This document shows positions 54,796 through 63,315 of a DNA stretch of 64,000 nucleotides, one piece after another (position 1 is the stretch's first letter; every line of letters begins with the position of its first letter). The notes below the pieces were generated by a model, which was not told the DNA's origin, did no database searches, and saw only the letters and a program-made list of their open reading frames with translations. Source of the stretch: Salipaludibacillus sp. LMS25 (GTDB lineage: Bacteria; Bacillota; Bacilli; Bacillales; Salisediminibacteriaceae); contig NZ_CP093299.1 of NCBI RefSeq assembly GCF_024362805.1, positions 4,372,001 to 4,436,000 on the forward strand, given 5' to 3'. The position numbers were made by a program, and so were the translations under genes.

Positions 54796-54927
54796 TTAAT
54801 GAATGTCGCTTTTACAGTCAAGACATTCATTTGTATAACATTCATGCATTTCGTCTATTACCTCACCACATTTAGCGCACTCTTTTGGAGGTAATTGGCT
54901 GAAAAATTCCGTACTGGACATGAGCAT
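54796..54927 (-). CDS. yhfH: YhfH-family small zinc-ribbon protein
   Basis: A 43-residue protein: MLMSSTEFFSQLPPKECAKC, then GEVIDEMHECYTNECLDCKS and DIH. Two CxxC-type pairs (CAKC and CLDC, plus HEC) suggest a single bound zinc. The spacing and the opening S-x-EFF-x-LP match the YhfH family of short Bacillus proteins of unknown role. The ATG at 54927 lies seven bases after GGAGG. The second ATG at 54921 is less well placed. Confidence 0.8.
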   Translation of the reverse strand: MLMSSTEFFSQLPPKECAKCGEVIDEMHECYTNECLDCKSDIH

Positions 54928-55157
54928 GTAACTCCCTCCTTTTCAATTGCCGCGTTTTTCTAAATTGTCTATATTTTTAGTTTTTTTAATTGTACTATAA
55001 CAATTAGTTTATTTCAATAGATGTATTACTACAATTGTGTTTTTATTATCAAGTTAACTTACAAGGAAATGAATGAGGGCTGTCACGTGGCAAAGTTAGC
55101 CGCCTTTAGTAAGGCCTTTTATTCATGCTCTGCCATGTCTTTAACTTGCGTTTAAAG

Positions 55158-55193
55158 ATAAAGAAGCCCTGCATAATCGCTGAGCTTCTTTAT
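55158..55193 (-). terminator. Terminator after cheV
   Basis: ATAAAGAAGC (55158-55167) pairs with GCTTCTTTAT (55184-55193), downstream of the cheV stop on the minus strand. Confidence 0.65.
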
Positions 55194-55240
55194 GTGTAGT
55201 ATTATTTAGCTACCGACAAAATTAAAAGTTGATGCGCCTA

Positions 55241-56131
55241 TTAAATCTCTAATAATCTGTCGAGGTGCTCTACGAGTTCGCCTACTTCTGGCTTACTAAT
55301 TTGGGCATCAGCCCCAACCCGCTCCCCTTTATGATATAAATCCCCAGTAATTAATGATGAGAAAATAATAACTGGTAAACTTTTTAAAGTTTGATTTTCT
55401 TTGACTCGTCTCGTTAAATGATGGCCGTCCATGACCGGCATTTCAATATCCGTAATAAGCAAATCAACTCGTTTACCGTTTTTACCTTCTAAATATTCAA
55501 GAGCCTGCTTACCATCTTCAGTAAAGATTAAGCGAGTATAGCCTGCTTCTTCTAAAACATCCTTTAAGAGACGTCGTAAAATGGGGGAATCTTCCGCAAC
55601 GAGCACTTGCTTATGAGAGCGCTCTTTAGTCTCGATTCCTTCTAATTTATTCAAGGAAATGGCTGAATCTGGCATAATGTCATAGACGACTTTTTCATAA
55701 TCGAGTAACAAAATCATATTTTCATCCATTTTTATGACCCCAATCGTAAGGTCCTGTAACCCTTGACTTAATTTGTTTGGCTTTTCAATTTGTTCCCAAG
55801 ATATTCTATGAATACGGGAGACTGAGTGGACGTGGAATGCCACTTTCACTTTGTTTAGTTCTGTGACAATTAATTTATCGTGGCTAGGCGTCTCAGATTT
55901 AGAAAACCCGAGGGCTTTAGCCAAGTCAATCACTGGCATAACTTCCTCTCTTAACCGAATAATCCCTTCTACGTTTGGATGGGAATGAGGCATTAAAGTG
56001 ACATCAAGAGGTTGAATAATTTCTCGTACTTTCATGACATTAATTCCAAAGATCCCTTGACCTATTTCAAAAACAATCACTTCTAGTTCATTAGTCCCAC
56101 TTTCAAGTAATATCCCTTTATTTTCTCCCAT
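55241..56131 (-). CDS. cheV: Chemotaxis coupling protein CheV (CheW plus receiver domain)
   Basis: A 296-residue protein. The N-terminal CheW domain (about residues 12-150) has FEIGQGIFGINVMKVREII and IRLREEVMPVIDLAKALG. The C-terminal receiver (about 172-293) has the acidic pocket AEDSPILRR, the phosphorylatable aspartate in LLITDIEMPVMDGHHLTR, the threonine/serine position in IIFSSLITGD and the lysine in AQISKPEV. It couples chemoreceptors to CheA and takes part in adaptation. It is a single gene, as usual for cheV. The ATG at 56131 follows AGGAGGATG. Confidence 0.95.
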   Translation of the reverse strand: MGENKGILLESGTNELEVIVFEIGQGIFGINVMKVREIIQPLDVTLMPHSHPNVEGIIRLREEVMPVIDLAKALGFSKSETPSHDKLIVTELNKVKVAFHVHSVSRIHRISWEQIEKPNKLSQGLQDLTIGVIKMDENMILLLDYEKVVYDIMPDSAISLNKLEGIETKERSHKQVLVAEDSPILRRLLKDVLEEAGYTRLIFTEDGKQALEYLEGKNGKRVDLLITDIEMPVMDGHHLTRRVKENQTLKSLPVIIFSSLITGDLYHKGERVGADAQISKPEVGELVEHLDRLLEI

Positions 56132-56262
56132 TTTTACTCATCCTCCTAAAAAAACTTTCCGACGTGAGTCATTTTACCTATGATAAGAATACCATTAACG
56201 TGTTTACTCTGCTATCATTAATTATATTTTTTCTAAAAGTCAGTAAAAAATCCCGTTCTATA

Positions 56263-56417
56263 AAACGAATCTTCAATCAGTGGGCGCTTTATTCGTCTCC
56301 CAGTGATTGTTAGTTGAGTCAATCAGGACTTTAGCGGCCGTTATCTCCCGCCTAAATTAAATTAGCTCTCCTCTCTATTTTGAGGTGAGAGTGTTACGGA
56401 CGATTATCTGTGATAAA
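56263..56417 (+). repeat. Interspersed repeat form B, copy B6 (full length)
   Basis: ATAAAACGAATCTTCAATCA with the CAGTGGGCGC first stem, the TTTAGCGGCCGTTATCTCCC core, CTCTCCTCTCTATTTTGAGG and the terminal GATTATCTGTGATAAA. Its first hairpin is intermediate between forms A and B. Confidence 0.92.
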
Positions 56418-56490
56418 TTTCAATTGCTTCCTCTTCATAATCATTCTATAATAATAGTAAGACTCGTTTGTCAGATTGGGGGGTTGACAC

Positions 56491-56664
56491 ATGTTAAAGC
56501 AATTTTTCTCAATGAGTGTATTGGCATTATTATTTTTATTGACACCGGTTACACATGTATTTGCTGATGAAAATAGCGACGGCGCTTCACTTATGGAAGG
56601 TCCTTTCGTCATCATTGCCTTTGCGACACTTATTGTCATGATTTATTATACAATTAAGGACTAA
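56491..56664 (+). CDS. 57-residue small exported or membrane protein
   Basis: Starts at the ATG at 56491, eight bases after GGGGGG. It begins with a signal-like stretch, MLKQFFSMSVLALLFLLTPV ending THVFA. A short acidic loop (DENSDGASLMEG) and one membrane helix (PFVIIAFATLIVMIYYTI) follow, and then KD. If the first segment is cleaved at VFA it leaves a small single-helix membrane protein. I do not know the family. A strong terminator follows at 56695, which supports a real gene. Confidence 0.65.
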   Translation: MLKQFFSMSVLALLFLLTPVTHVFADENSDGASLMEGPFVIIAFATLIVMIYYTIKD

Positions 56665-56694
56665 CCGTTACATATATGTTCTTCAAACGTAACT

Positions 56695-56736
56695 AAAAAG
56701 CTGTGCGGCATAATGAAGCACGCCGCACAGCTTTTT
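56695..56736. terminator. Bidirectional terminator
   Basis: A 15-bp perfect stem (56695-56709 with 56722-56736, AAAAAGCTGTGCGGC and complement) with a 12-base loop, between the small membrane protein gene and the convergent cyclophilin gene. Confidence 0.9.
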
Positions 56737-56764
56737 CCTCTTAAAGGAAGGCCTAACCTATAAA

Positions 56765-57463
56765 CTATTCTATAATCTCAATTGTCTCAATAATGACCTC
56801 ATCCACAGGGCGATCTCCCGCCTCAGTCTCCACTGCGGCAATATCATCCACTACATCCATCCCATCAATCACATGTCCGAAAACAGTATGAGCATTATCT
56901 AAATGAGGTGTACCTCCTCTTTCCATGTAGAACTTTACTGCCTCTTCAGGTAAATTTGCTGCTAACAAATCCTCTTCATCTAATAAATCCGGCCCTGCTT
57001 GTACGATAAAAAACTGACTTGCATTCGTATTAGGTCCACTATTGGCCATTGATAATGCTCCTCTAAAATGGGCCAATGAGTCGTCAAATTCATCTTCAAA
57101 TGCTTCACCAAAAGCACTTTCTCCTCCCATACCAGTTCCGTCTGGATCACCACCTTGAATCATAAAATTTTCAATAACGCGGTGAAAGATAACCCCATCA
57201 TAATAGTTTTCTTCACTCAACGTGATAAAGTTCTCTACTGCAAGAGGGGCTGCATCCGGAAAAAGCTTAACATGAATCTCCCCTTTATTTGTGTGAATGA
57301 TTGCTTCTTGTTCATTATCTGCAACCATCTCACTCACCTGAGGATAATTCCCTCCTTCTGTCTCATTCTCCGCTGTATTTTCCTCATTATTTCCGCCACA
57401 CGCTGTTAATAATATCACCATGCTTACTGATAAACTTATTACGACACTATTTACTCGTTTCAT
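56765..57463 (-). CDS. Lipoprotein cyclophilin-type peptidyl-prolyl isomerase
   Basis: A 232-residue exported lipoprotein. A signal peptide ends with the lipobox LLTACGG, so the mature protein should be lipid-anchored at the cysteine. An acidic linker ([14 protein letters not shown]) follows, then a cyclophilin domain with [39 protein letters not shown], the active-site arginine in [15 protein letters not shown] and [17 protein letters not shown]. It should help fold secreted proteins outside the membrane. I start at the ATG at 57463 after AGGAGAGA. Confidence 0.92.
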   Translation of the reverse strand: MKRVNSVVISLSVSMVILLTACGGNNEENTAENETEGGNYPQVSEMVADNEQEAIIHTNKGEIHVKLFPDAAPLAVENFITLSEENYYDGVIFHRVIENFMIQGGDPDGTGMGGESAFGEAFEDEFDDSLAHFRGALSMANSGPNTNASQFFIVQAGPDLLDEEDLLAANLPEEAVKFYMERGGTPHLDNAHTVFGHVIDGMDVVDDIAAVETEAGDRPVDEVIIETIEIIE

Positions 57464-57540
57464 ACACACTCTCTCCTATCCTTTAAATTTAGCCATTGAT
57501 TGACTATTACAATTGAATTTTCCACACGAACAAACGATTA

Positions 57541-57653
57541 TGATAAAGCTAAGCTTCAATCAGTGGGAGTTTTCCTTCATCCCCCACCTAAATACATTTA
57601 TCTCTCCTCTCTATTTTCAGACGGAGTTTTTCCGACGGTTATCTGTGATAAAT
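57541..57653 (+). repeat. Chimeric interspersed repeat: form A left half joined to form B right half
   Basis: ATAAAGCTAAGCTTCAATCA through CCTTCATCCCCCAC is form A. From CACCTAAATACATTTATCTC through CTCTCTATTTTCAGACGG to CGGTTATCTGTGATAAA it is form B. The junction lies in CCCACCTA, which both forms share. Confidence 0.88.
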
Positions 57654-57688
57654 AGGCTATATCACATGGTCGTTTTTAGAAAGGGCTG

Positions 57689-57798
57689 AAGTGAAAGACG
57701 GTCACTCCAGAAGATCAGCGAAGTCTGAAGATCCCATGACGCGAAAGATTTTATTCCATCATTTAGCGCCCTCAGGAAAGCGTCCATTGTAGTGGAAG
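57689..57798 (-). repeat. Decayed interspersed repeat, copy 2
   Basis: The complement carries GGACGCTTTCCTGAGGGC, GGGATCTTCAGAC and AGTGACCGTCTTTCAC in the same order as the copy at 6801-6940. Confidence 0.45.
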
Positions 57799-57987
57799 AT
57801 CAATGTATGAGTCTTTTTGTTACAGGTGTACGTTGTATGATGCAGTGGTTCCATTACACATTCTCTCCCTAGCTCCTTACTTTTAACATATTATCCCTGT
57901 TGATTTTTTTTTGAAAAAGGGTAAAATAAAAAGGGAACACACGTTCTTTATTCGCCCTATCTAGTGAAAAAGGAGGCGGCGTCCTTT

Positions 57988-58404
57988 ATGTCCAAACTTA
58001 CTGAAGAAGAAGAAAACCTTACAGAATATTACATCTTGCTTGAGATGGCTCGTAAAGTGCTAGAAAGAGACTTAGAACGTCTCGACCAGGCCCCTCTAAA
58101 ATTAAAAGATCCATACATTCATTTATTAGAACTATCATTACACAAGCTTAGCTTGCAATTTTATAAAACGAAAAAAAACATGAAAAAAATTGGCCTTAAA
58201 GTGCATTTAACGCACGTCGATCAAACATTTTCAGAGTACAAAATTTTCTCGCGCGGATACGTGTTAAGCACAAAATACTTAAATGCTCATTTAAAAAATC
58301 AAGTTAGCCGTCAAATTGAAGATTTATTTACCGTCGGTTTCGGCACTCCTGACACACTGAGTGGATGCCGCCCGACTAGCCAGACAAAGCAGACCCTAAC
58401 GTAG
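57988..58404 (+). CDS. YhjD-like protein of unknown function
   Basis: A 138-residue cytosolic, mainly helical protein: EEEENLTEYYILLEMARKVL, ERLDQAPLKLKDPYIHLLEL, FYKTKKNMKKIGLKVHLTHV and SRGYVLSTKYLNAHLKNQV. The pattern recalls Bacillus YhjD, a small protein of unknown role; the match is from memory. I start at the ATG at 57988, eleven bases after AGGAGG; a GTG at 57964 precedes that site. The end overlaps the convergent amidohydrolase gene by nine bases. Confidence 0.65.
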   Translation: MSKLTEEEENLTEYYILLEMARKVLERDLERLDQAPLKLKDPYIHLLELSLHKLSLQFYKTKKNMKKIGLKVHLTHVDQTFSEYKIFSRGYVLSTKYLNAHLKNQVSRQIEDLFTVGFGTPDTLSGCRPTSQTKQTLT

Positions 58405-59259
58405 CCGAAGAGCTGTCTTAATTTTCGGAAACACCTGTAAAGCCGTTTTATAAAAAACATGCTCACGAGTAGAAAAAGGGAGGTGGGATTGAATAAACCG
58501 GATATAAGGCGCCATCTCTACAAGAGGCCAATCTGTTCCAAACATAAGCTTTTCATAATTGTCACAAAAAGCAAGACCATGTTTTAGATGATCAAAGAAA
58601 TGTGGGGTTCCTGCAAGTCTCGATACTTCCCGGCTATCTCCCACAATTAGACCGGATAAATCAGCAAACACATTAGCATTCTTATAGACCACTTCAGCCG
58701 CATCGAGCATCCAAGGGTCCCCAAAGTGAGCCATAACAAATGTGACTTGCCGATGAGTCACGGCCACTTCATCAATTGTCAACGGGTGAGCATATTTTAA
58801 AATTCCTCGTTCTGAATATGTATCTCCTGTATGAAAAACAACAGGTAGCCGGTATTTAGCTGCTAAATCATACACAGGCTCATAGACGCGATCATAGGCA
58901 AAAAACGGGTAATAGCCTAAATAAATTTTTATACCGGTCACTTCCGGTTTTAACAGTTCTTTTTCCAACGCGTCTAATTCTCTATAGCTAAGACGATAAG
59001 GATTTATTCCAGCACAGTAAACAATCTGTCCTTTACCTTGAAGCATATCGAGCCCCATGGGCGTAGGCACGTCTTTATCAGGAAACCCTTCGCCCCCCTC
59101 TAATTCTCGCAATCCCATACCTACCGCTGCCACCACATGATTGTCCTTCATGTCTTTTTTTAATCCTTCCAAAGAATAGGTGAGATGAGAAAACTGTTTA
59201 GCCGTTCGGTGAAAGGAATGGATATGCGATAAATGGATGTGAGCATCTATTATTTTCAA
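58396..59259 (-). CDS. Amidohydrolase-2 family metal-dependent hydrolase
   Basis: A 287-residue TIM-barrel enzyme. Metal ligands are H-x-H in IIDAHIHLSHIHS, the lysine region VTGIKIYLGYYPFF, histidines in VVFHTGDTYSERG and FVMAHFGDPWML, and the aspartate in MFGTDWPLVEM. Family members include decarboxylases and lactonases; the substrate is not evident. The start is a TTG at 59259 after AAGGAGCG, as no ATG fits. Confidence 0.85.
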   Translation of the reverse strand: MKIIDAHIHLSHIHSFHRTAKQFSHLTYSLEGLKKDMKDNHVVAAVGMGLRELEGGEGFPDKDVPTPMGLDMLQGKGQIVYCAGINPYRLSYRELDALEKELLKPEVTGIKIYLGYYPFFAYDRVYEPVYDLAAKYRLPVVFHTGDTYSERGILKYAHPLTIDEVAVTHRQVTFVMAHFGDPWMLDAAEVVYKNANVFADLSGLIVGDSREVSRLAGTPHFFDHLKHGLAFCDNYEKLMFGTDWPLVEMAPYIRFIQSHLPFSTREHVFYKTALQVFPKIKTALRLR

Positions 59260-59298
59260 TACGCCATCGCTCCTTCTTCACTACTTCTAGTGTTACAT

Positions 59299-59832
59299 CT
59301 AATCCTGCGTGTCATGATCAGATGCTCCCATTCGGTAATACCCTTTTTCCTTTACCTCTTCATAAGCACTACTTAAAATACCTTGAATCGCTCGTCCACG
59401 ATCTTTTTTACGTTGCCGGTATTCTTTATAAAGCGCTTCCCCCTCGTATCCTTCCTCAATTAAGTTTTTAATGAGAATATCTGACAAATCTTCTTTTTTA
59501 ACGACAAGCACACCTTCTAAATGGACACTAATATGCTTCTCAAGTTCATTGACAGATCGTACATGGCAAACGAGAGTTGCTGGATCATTCGTTCGCTTTG
59601 TAATCGTCACTTCCGTCATAAAAGACTGCCCATTTGCCAAGTAATCTGTAAAAAAAGCTTTCCAATCAGACGTAAGGACAGCTTCTAATAACCAATTTTT
59701 TTCTGCTTCCTCTTTATTAATAATTAACCCCTCTACTAACGGGATCTCTTTCCCTTTTAACTCATCTCCTGATTCAGGTACATCATCAAATAAAATCGTT
59801 AACGAACATAGCCGAAATGTTTTCATAGCCAT
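59299..59832 (-). CDS. ywpF: YwpF-like protein
   Basis: A 177-residue protein matching the YwpF family: MAMKTFRLCSLTILFDDV, the PLVEGLIINKEEAEKNWLLE block, EVTITKRTNDPATLVCHVRS and EKHISVHLEGVLVV. The C-terminal extension (YEGEALYKEYRQRKKDRGRA) is longer than in B. subtilis YwpF. No function is established, to my knowledge. I start at the ATG at 59832, right after GGAGGTGATA; another ATG lies two codons later. Confidence 0.8.
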   Translation of the reverse strand: MAMKTFRLCSLTILFDDVPESGDELKGKEIPLVEGLIINKEEAEKNWLLEAVLTSDWKAFFTDYLANGQSFMTEVTITKRTNDPATLVCHVRSVNELEKHISVHLEGVLVVKKEDLSDILIKNLIEEGYEGEALYKEYRQRKKDRGRAIQGILSSAYEEVKEKGYYRMGASDHDTQD

Positions 59833-60013
59833 TATCACCTCCCTCATCCTAATCACCCACTGTTCTCTCACTTCTACATAAAAATAGCTTATCCCTCCTT
59901 AATTATTAGGAAAACTTATCAGGCCGTCAAGTTATAAACTTTAAAAAAGCAATCACACTTAGGGTTCTTTCACAACTCACTTAATTTTTCAAACAATTTT
60001 TATTTTCATTAAA

Positions 60014-60057
60014 CTTAGAAGGAGCTGTCCCAAACCTTTGGGACAGCTCCTTCTAAG
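60014..60057. terminator. Long perfect hairpin terminator
   Basis: A perfect 21-base inverted repeat (60014-60034 with 60037-60057, CTTAGAAGGAGCTGTCCCAA core) with almost no loop, just after the lipase stop codon. The tip GTCCCAAACCTTTGGGAC is common in Bacillus terminators. Confidence 0.85.
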
Positions 60058-60065
60058 ATGTTCAC

Positions 60066-61559
60066 TTAGTTATAATGCAAGGACCCTTTTTTATCTCTAT
60101 AGATATTTTTAACGATCGTTCGTTCAAATGGTATTTGATTCATTGTCTCACCAGAAATATCAATCGTCACCGTGTAAGACCCTTCCTTATTAAAGGGCAG
60201 ATTCATTTGACCGTTCTTTGAAACAACGGCTTGTAATTGAGACGATGCTGAAGGGTTATCGGCACTCGTATATGAGACTTGAATGTCATAAGATAACGTT
60301 TGTTCATTAATCTTTCTATTTTGAATAGATGGTTTTAAAGTAGCTGTTTTCCTTTTAGGGAGGTCCACTTGAAGATCATTAGCTACCCCGCCTTCAATTT
60401 GTACAGCTAAAAAATAAGGGTGTGTGTCTGTCTGCCGATTCGTTAAAACCCACTCTCCCGCTTCAGGCTCTGCAACCCTCGCTAAATGTTGCCAAGCACC
60501 GAAAAACTCGCCTTGCGCGTCAATTACGTGATCGAAAGAATAGCTCTTTCCACTAGGACTCGTCAATGATAGGCCCTGTAAAGGCACATCGGATAAATAA
60601 TTGAACGTCACTGCTTCAACATCATCCTCTACAGTCATCACTTCTTTTACAATTCCTTTTCCTTCACCTCCCCGAAGAATCGTGCCGATTCCTTGTTCAG
60701 GCTCCTCTTGTGGGGATGATGCTTTATTCGTGTGAAGGTCTGCCGAAAAAAACGGCTTAAAATAGTCAAATGTAGCACGACCATTCACTATGAGGAAGTG
60801 ATCCCACTTCCCAACAGCAATTTCAGTTCCATAATCCAAACGAGAAGACGATACTGTCACAGCCCCATCATTTTGACCAAATTGACTTAAATAAAGCCCT
60901 CCCCAAAAAAGTACACCACCAAAAACTCCCCAACTTGTTCCAGCTAGCGTATAGATTGGATTCGTGCTGTGGTCAGGGTGGGAATCTGTTAAGCTGCGGT
61001 AATAAGCCATATGTCCTGTTTGCAATGAATATGTGCCATCATTTCGATTACCGATAATTTCAGCTAACCAGCCCGCCCAATTACTATATGCTAAATCAGC
61101 TAATTGAGAGCCATGGTGCGGAGAAGATAATGTAAAAACATTGGACACATATTTATTAGCCCCATAATGCACGAGAGCAGTTTGGGCATCAACCCCTCCC
61201 TTACTATGAGTGACTAACACGAGAGGTTTTTCTCCAAAATACTCATAAATTTCACCTAGCATACTAGCAAGCATCGACCCATTATCCCACATATCATTCA
61301 CAGGATATAAGTCGACAAAGGCAGTTTCATAGCCTTTTTCTAGTGCGATATCATACATATCGTTTTTCTCCCACCACGTATAAGATGAACTGTTAAGTCC
61401 ATGTACAAATACGATAGGGGCTTTACTTGGATCACTATTTGCAGGGTTATCTTTCACATACCAATCACCAGGGTTACCAGGGGTGCCAGATTTACCTCCT
61501 AACACTTCCATTGGAAATAACAGCAACATCAACATGAAGAAAGCCACTACTTTTTTCAA
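60066..61559 (-). CDS. Secreted lipase/esterase
   Basis: A 497-residue exported alpha/beta hydrolase. A signal peptide (MKKVVAFFMLMLLLFPMEVL, cleavage near LGG) is followed by APIVFVHGLNSSSYTWWEKN (oxyanion loop). The nucleophile serine is in LVLVTHSKGGVDAQTALVHY, a variant elbow T-H-S-K-G instead of G-x-S-x-G. FTLSSPHHGSQLADLAY and QNDGAVTVSSSRLDYG (acid) and GKWDHFLIVNGRA (histidine) complete the triad region. Residues about 300-497 form a beta-rich region, like a bacterial pre-peptidase or immunoglobulin-like domain. The ATG at 61559 is preceded by AGGGGAGTG. Confidence 0.88.
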   Translation of the reverse strand: MKKVVAFFMLMLLLFPMEVLGGKSGTPGNPGDWYVKDNPANSDPSKAPIVFVHGLNSSSYTWWEKNDMYDIALEKGYETAFVDLYPVNDMWDNGSMLASMLGEIYEYFGEKPLVLVTHSKGGVDAQTALVHYGANKYVSNVFTLSSPHHGSQLADLAYSNWAGWLAEIIGNRNDGTYSLQTGHMAYYRSLTDSHPDHSTNPIYTLAGTSWGVFGGVLFWGGLYLSQFGQNDGAVTVSSSRLDYGTEIAVGKWDHFLIVNGRATFDYFKPFFSADLHTNKASSPQEEPEQGIGTILRGGEGKGIVKEVMTVEDDVEAVTFNYLSDVPLQGLSLTSPSGKSYSFDHVIDAQGEFFGAWQHLARVAEPEAGEWVLTNRQTDTHPYFLAVQIEGGVANDLQVDLPKRKTATLKPSIQNRKINEQTLSYDIQVSYTSADNPSASSQLQAVVSKNGQMNLPFNKEGSYTVTIDISGETMNQIPFERTIVKNIYRDKKGSLHYN

Positions 61560-62406
61560 TTGTCACCACTCCCCTAAAAAATTAACCGAATACCGAATAC
61601 CTCCTTTCCCGGTCAAAGCCTTACCTACTTTAATTCTATATGCACTTCTCAATGTCCTATAACCATCATTAAAAAAGTTATTAAATGAACTAATTTCATA
61701 ATACAAAAGACATCTGTAAAAAATGACTAGTCCATTCTTCCGCAACAGGAAAAACTGCGCCACTCAGACAGAAAAAAGGCATGGAGTGGCGCGAACAGAG
61801 AGAATCTACGCTACGTTGAAGAGAAAGGGCCTGTAAGAACTGAGTAATGAATAACATGGAACAGGTCTAGTTATTAAAATAGTGACATTTGATTAATGCA
61901 ACACTTATGTTCAAATATATGTAAATAAAATGTGTCAATAATATATATATCTATAGAGTAGTCATTCCACTTCACTCATCCTTTAAAAGAATGTGATAAT
62001 CGTTTAAGGTAATTTATAGGGAAATTAACACACGTGTACTATATAGGTAAACAGACTCGTAACGCATATCACTGTTTTATTTCGTATCGTGTTTTTACAA
62101 CTTAAATATGCTCGACACTTCTGATAATTTTTCAAGCTTCGCATGATGATAAATGATTTTAACCAAATAAGAGTCTGTACAACCCCTGTGGGAAAGGGAG
62201 TCTAGAAAATAAGATGGCTTCCTATCGCCCAACACATCAAGTAAACCACGGCAAGTCATGTCACCCCCTGGTCACAAGGATATCCTTGAGTGAAAGCGAG
62301 TGGATAGCTCGATATGAACCTATTATCATGAATTCAGTTAAATACGTCTTAATTGAGGTGACTAGTAGCTTTTCGTGATATAGTGGCAGAGAGGGGGATG
62401 AATTGT
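61560..62406. other. Long intergenic stretch upstream of the lipase
   Basis: Holds the lipase promoter. The small open frames here have no ribosome sites and no protein-like composition. No repeat copy or hairpin with a T run was found. Confidence 0.35.
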
Positions 62407-62652
62407 ATGAAGAAAATGGCCATAATAACTGAACAGCCAAACACACTAAACCTAAATAGCCATGCCACAGCCATACGACTAGGTCTAACGAAAGACACGT
62501 ATAGTCTGCCTTTAACCTCTTATCATCTCACTCAGGTCATTGATACATATTCTCCTATTATTTTGCAAGAGCCGCTATCCCCAACCGATAGTTTAATTCA
62601 AGGATCAACTCATGATGTACATCCTTTAATCGTTCATTTAATCACTCTTTAA
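62407..62652 (+). CDS. Hypothetical 81-residue protein
   Basis: Starts at the ATG at 62407 after GAGGGGGATG: MKKMAIITEQPNTLNLNSHA, then AIRLGLTKDTYSLPLTSYHL and PIILQEPLSPTDSLIQGSTH. No signal peptide, membrane helix or known motif is seen. It lies directly before two other broken frames and may be the first piece of a decayed gene or operon. Confidence 0.4.
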   Translation: MKKMAIITEQPNTLNLNSHATAIRLGLTKDTYSLPLTSYHLTQVIDTYSPIILQEPLSPTDSLIQGSTHDVHPLIVHLITL

Positions 62653-62656
62653 GCCA

Positions 62657-62977
62657 ATGAAAGGAATAGCACCTTTTCTGAAAAACATGACGAGAGCCCC
62701 ACCTCAAAAACCACATCTAAAAAGTCGCTTTTTAGTGGCTGCGGCAAGTTGGATCCTTTACGAATAAAAATCGTTACTTAAAAGTGTGACCTCTGTTCAA
62801 AGATGGAAATCAGAGAAACACCTAGATGCACACACAGTAGCTGATATGTACTTCCAGTGGTTAAGCTCAGTCGTAAAGCCTTTTCTAATTGTCACAGTGG
62901 ATGAAAAATGTGTCACATTTCGCTTACAAGGACTAGCCCCCCACTTTACATTTAGAAAAAGTGACAGACATAGCTAG
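62657..62977 (+). pseudogene. Open frame interrupted by one stop codon
   Basis: An ATG at 62657 opens MKGIAPFLKNMTRAPPQKPH and reaches a TAA after AAASWILYE. The same frame continues KSLLKSVTSVQRWKSEKHLD, then AHTVADMYFQWLSSVVKPFL and VTFRLQGLAPHFTFRKSDRH. Coding-like composition on both sides of a single stop suggests a nonsense mutation, although start signals are poor. No family is recognised. Confidence 0.35.
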
Positions 62978-63136
62978 ACAAGAGGTTAGTGAATGAAAAA
63001 ATAGGAGGTCTTTTATCCAAGGAAAAAGATAAGCTTTACGGAAAGGGACGATTATGGTTTGTTGTAGCTTATGCTAAACGAGAGACAACTGTATGGACAG
63101 CATTGACCCATTTCCAACCAACTCTCCCTTGGTATT
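62978..63136 (+). other. Open-frame fragment cut by repeat copy A6
   Basis: A coding-like stretch (SKEKDKLYGKGRLWFVVAYA, RETTVWTALTHFQPTLPWYL) reads straight into repeat copy A6, after which the frame is repeat sequence. It may be the end of a gene truncated by the repeat. Confidence 0.3.
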
Positions 63137-63250
63137 TATATAAAGCTAAGCTTCAATCAGTGGGAGTTTTCCTTCATCCCCCACCTAAACTTTTCGATCT
63201 TCTTAAGTTTTGAGGTGAGGGTTTTACTGCCCCTTAAGAGTGGGATAAAT
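63137..63250 (+). repeat. Interspersed repeat form A, copy A6 (internal deletion)
   Basis: ATAAAGCTAAGCTTCAATCA to CCTTCATCCCCCACCTAAAC, then the normal form A right half to CCTTAAGAGTGGGATAAA. About 45 bases are missing between two CCCCCAC copies, as expected for deletion between short direct repeats. Confidence 0.9.
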
Positions 63251-63252
63251 AT

Positions 63253-63278
63253 ACCCAAGGGCTATTGCACCCTTGGGT
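63253..63278. terminator. Hairpin downstream of the DUF2207-like gene
   Basis: ACCCAAGGG pairs with CCCTTGGGT with an 8-base loop. There is no clear T run on the minus strand, so a terminator role is tentative. Confidence 0.4.
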
Positions 63279-63315
63279 GATGAATCATTTTGCCAAATCA
63301 GTAGCTCGCCGCACG

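Noticed and set aside
61563..61763. 66-codon minus-strand frame upstream of the lipase
   Set aside because: No ribosome site and no protein-like pattern; it occupies the lipase promoter region.
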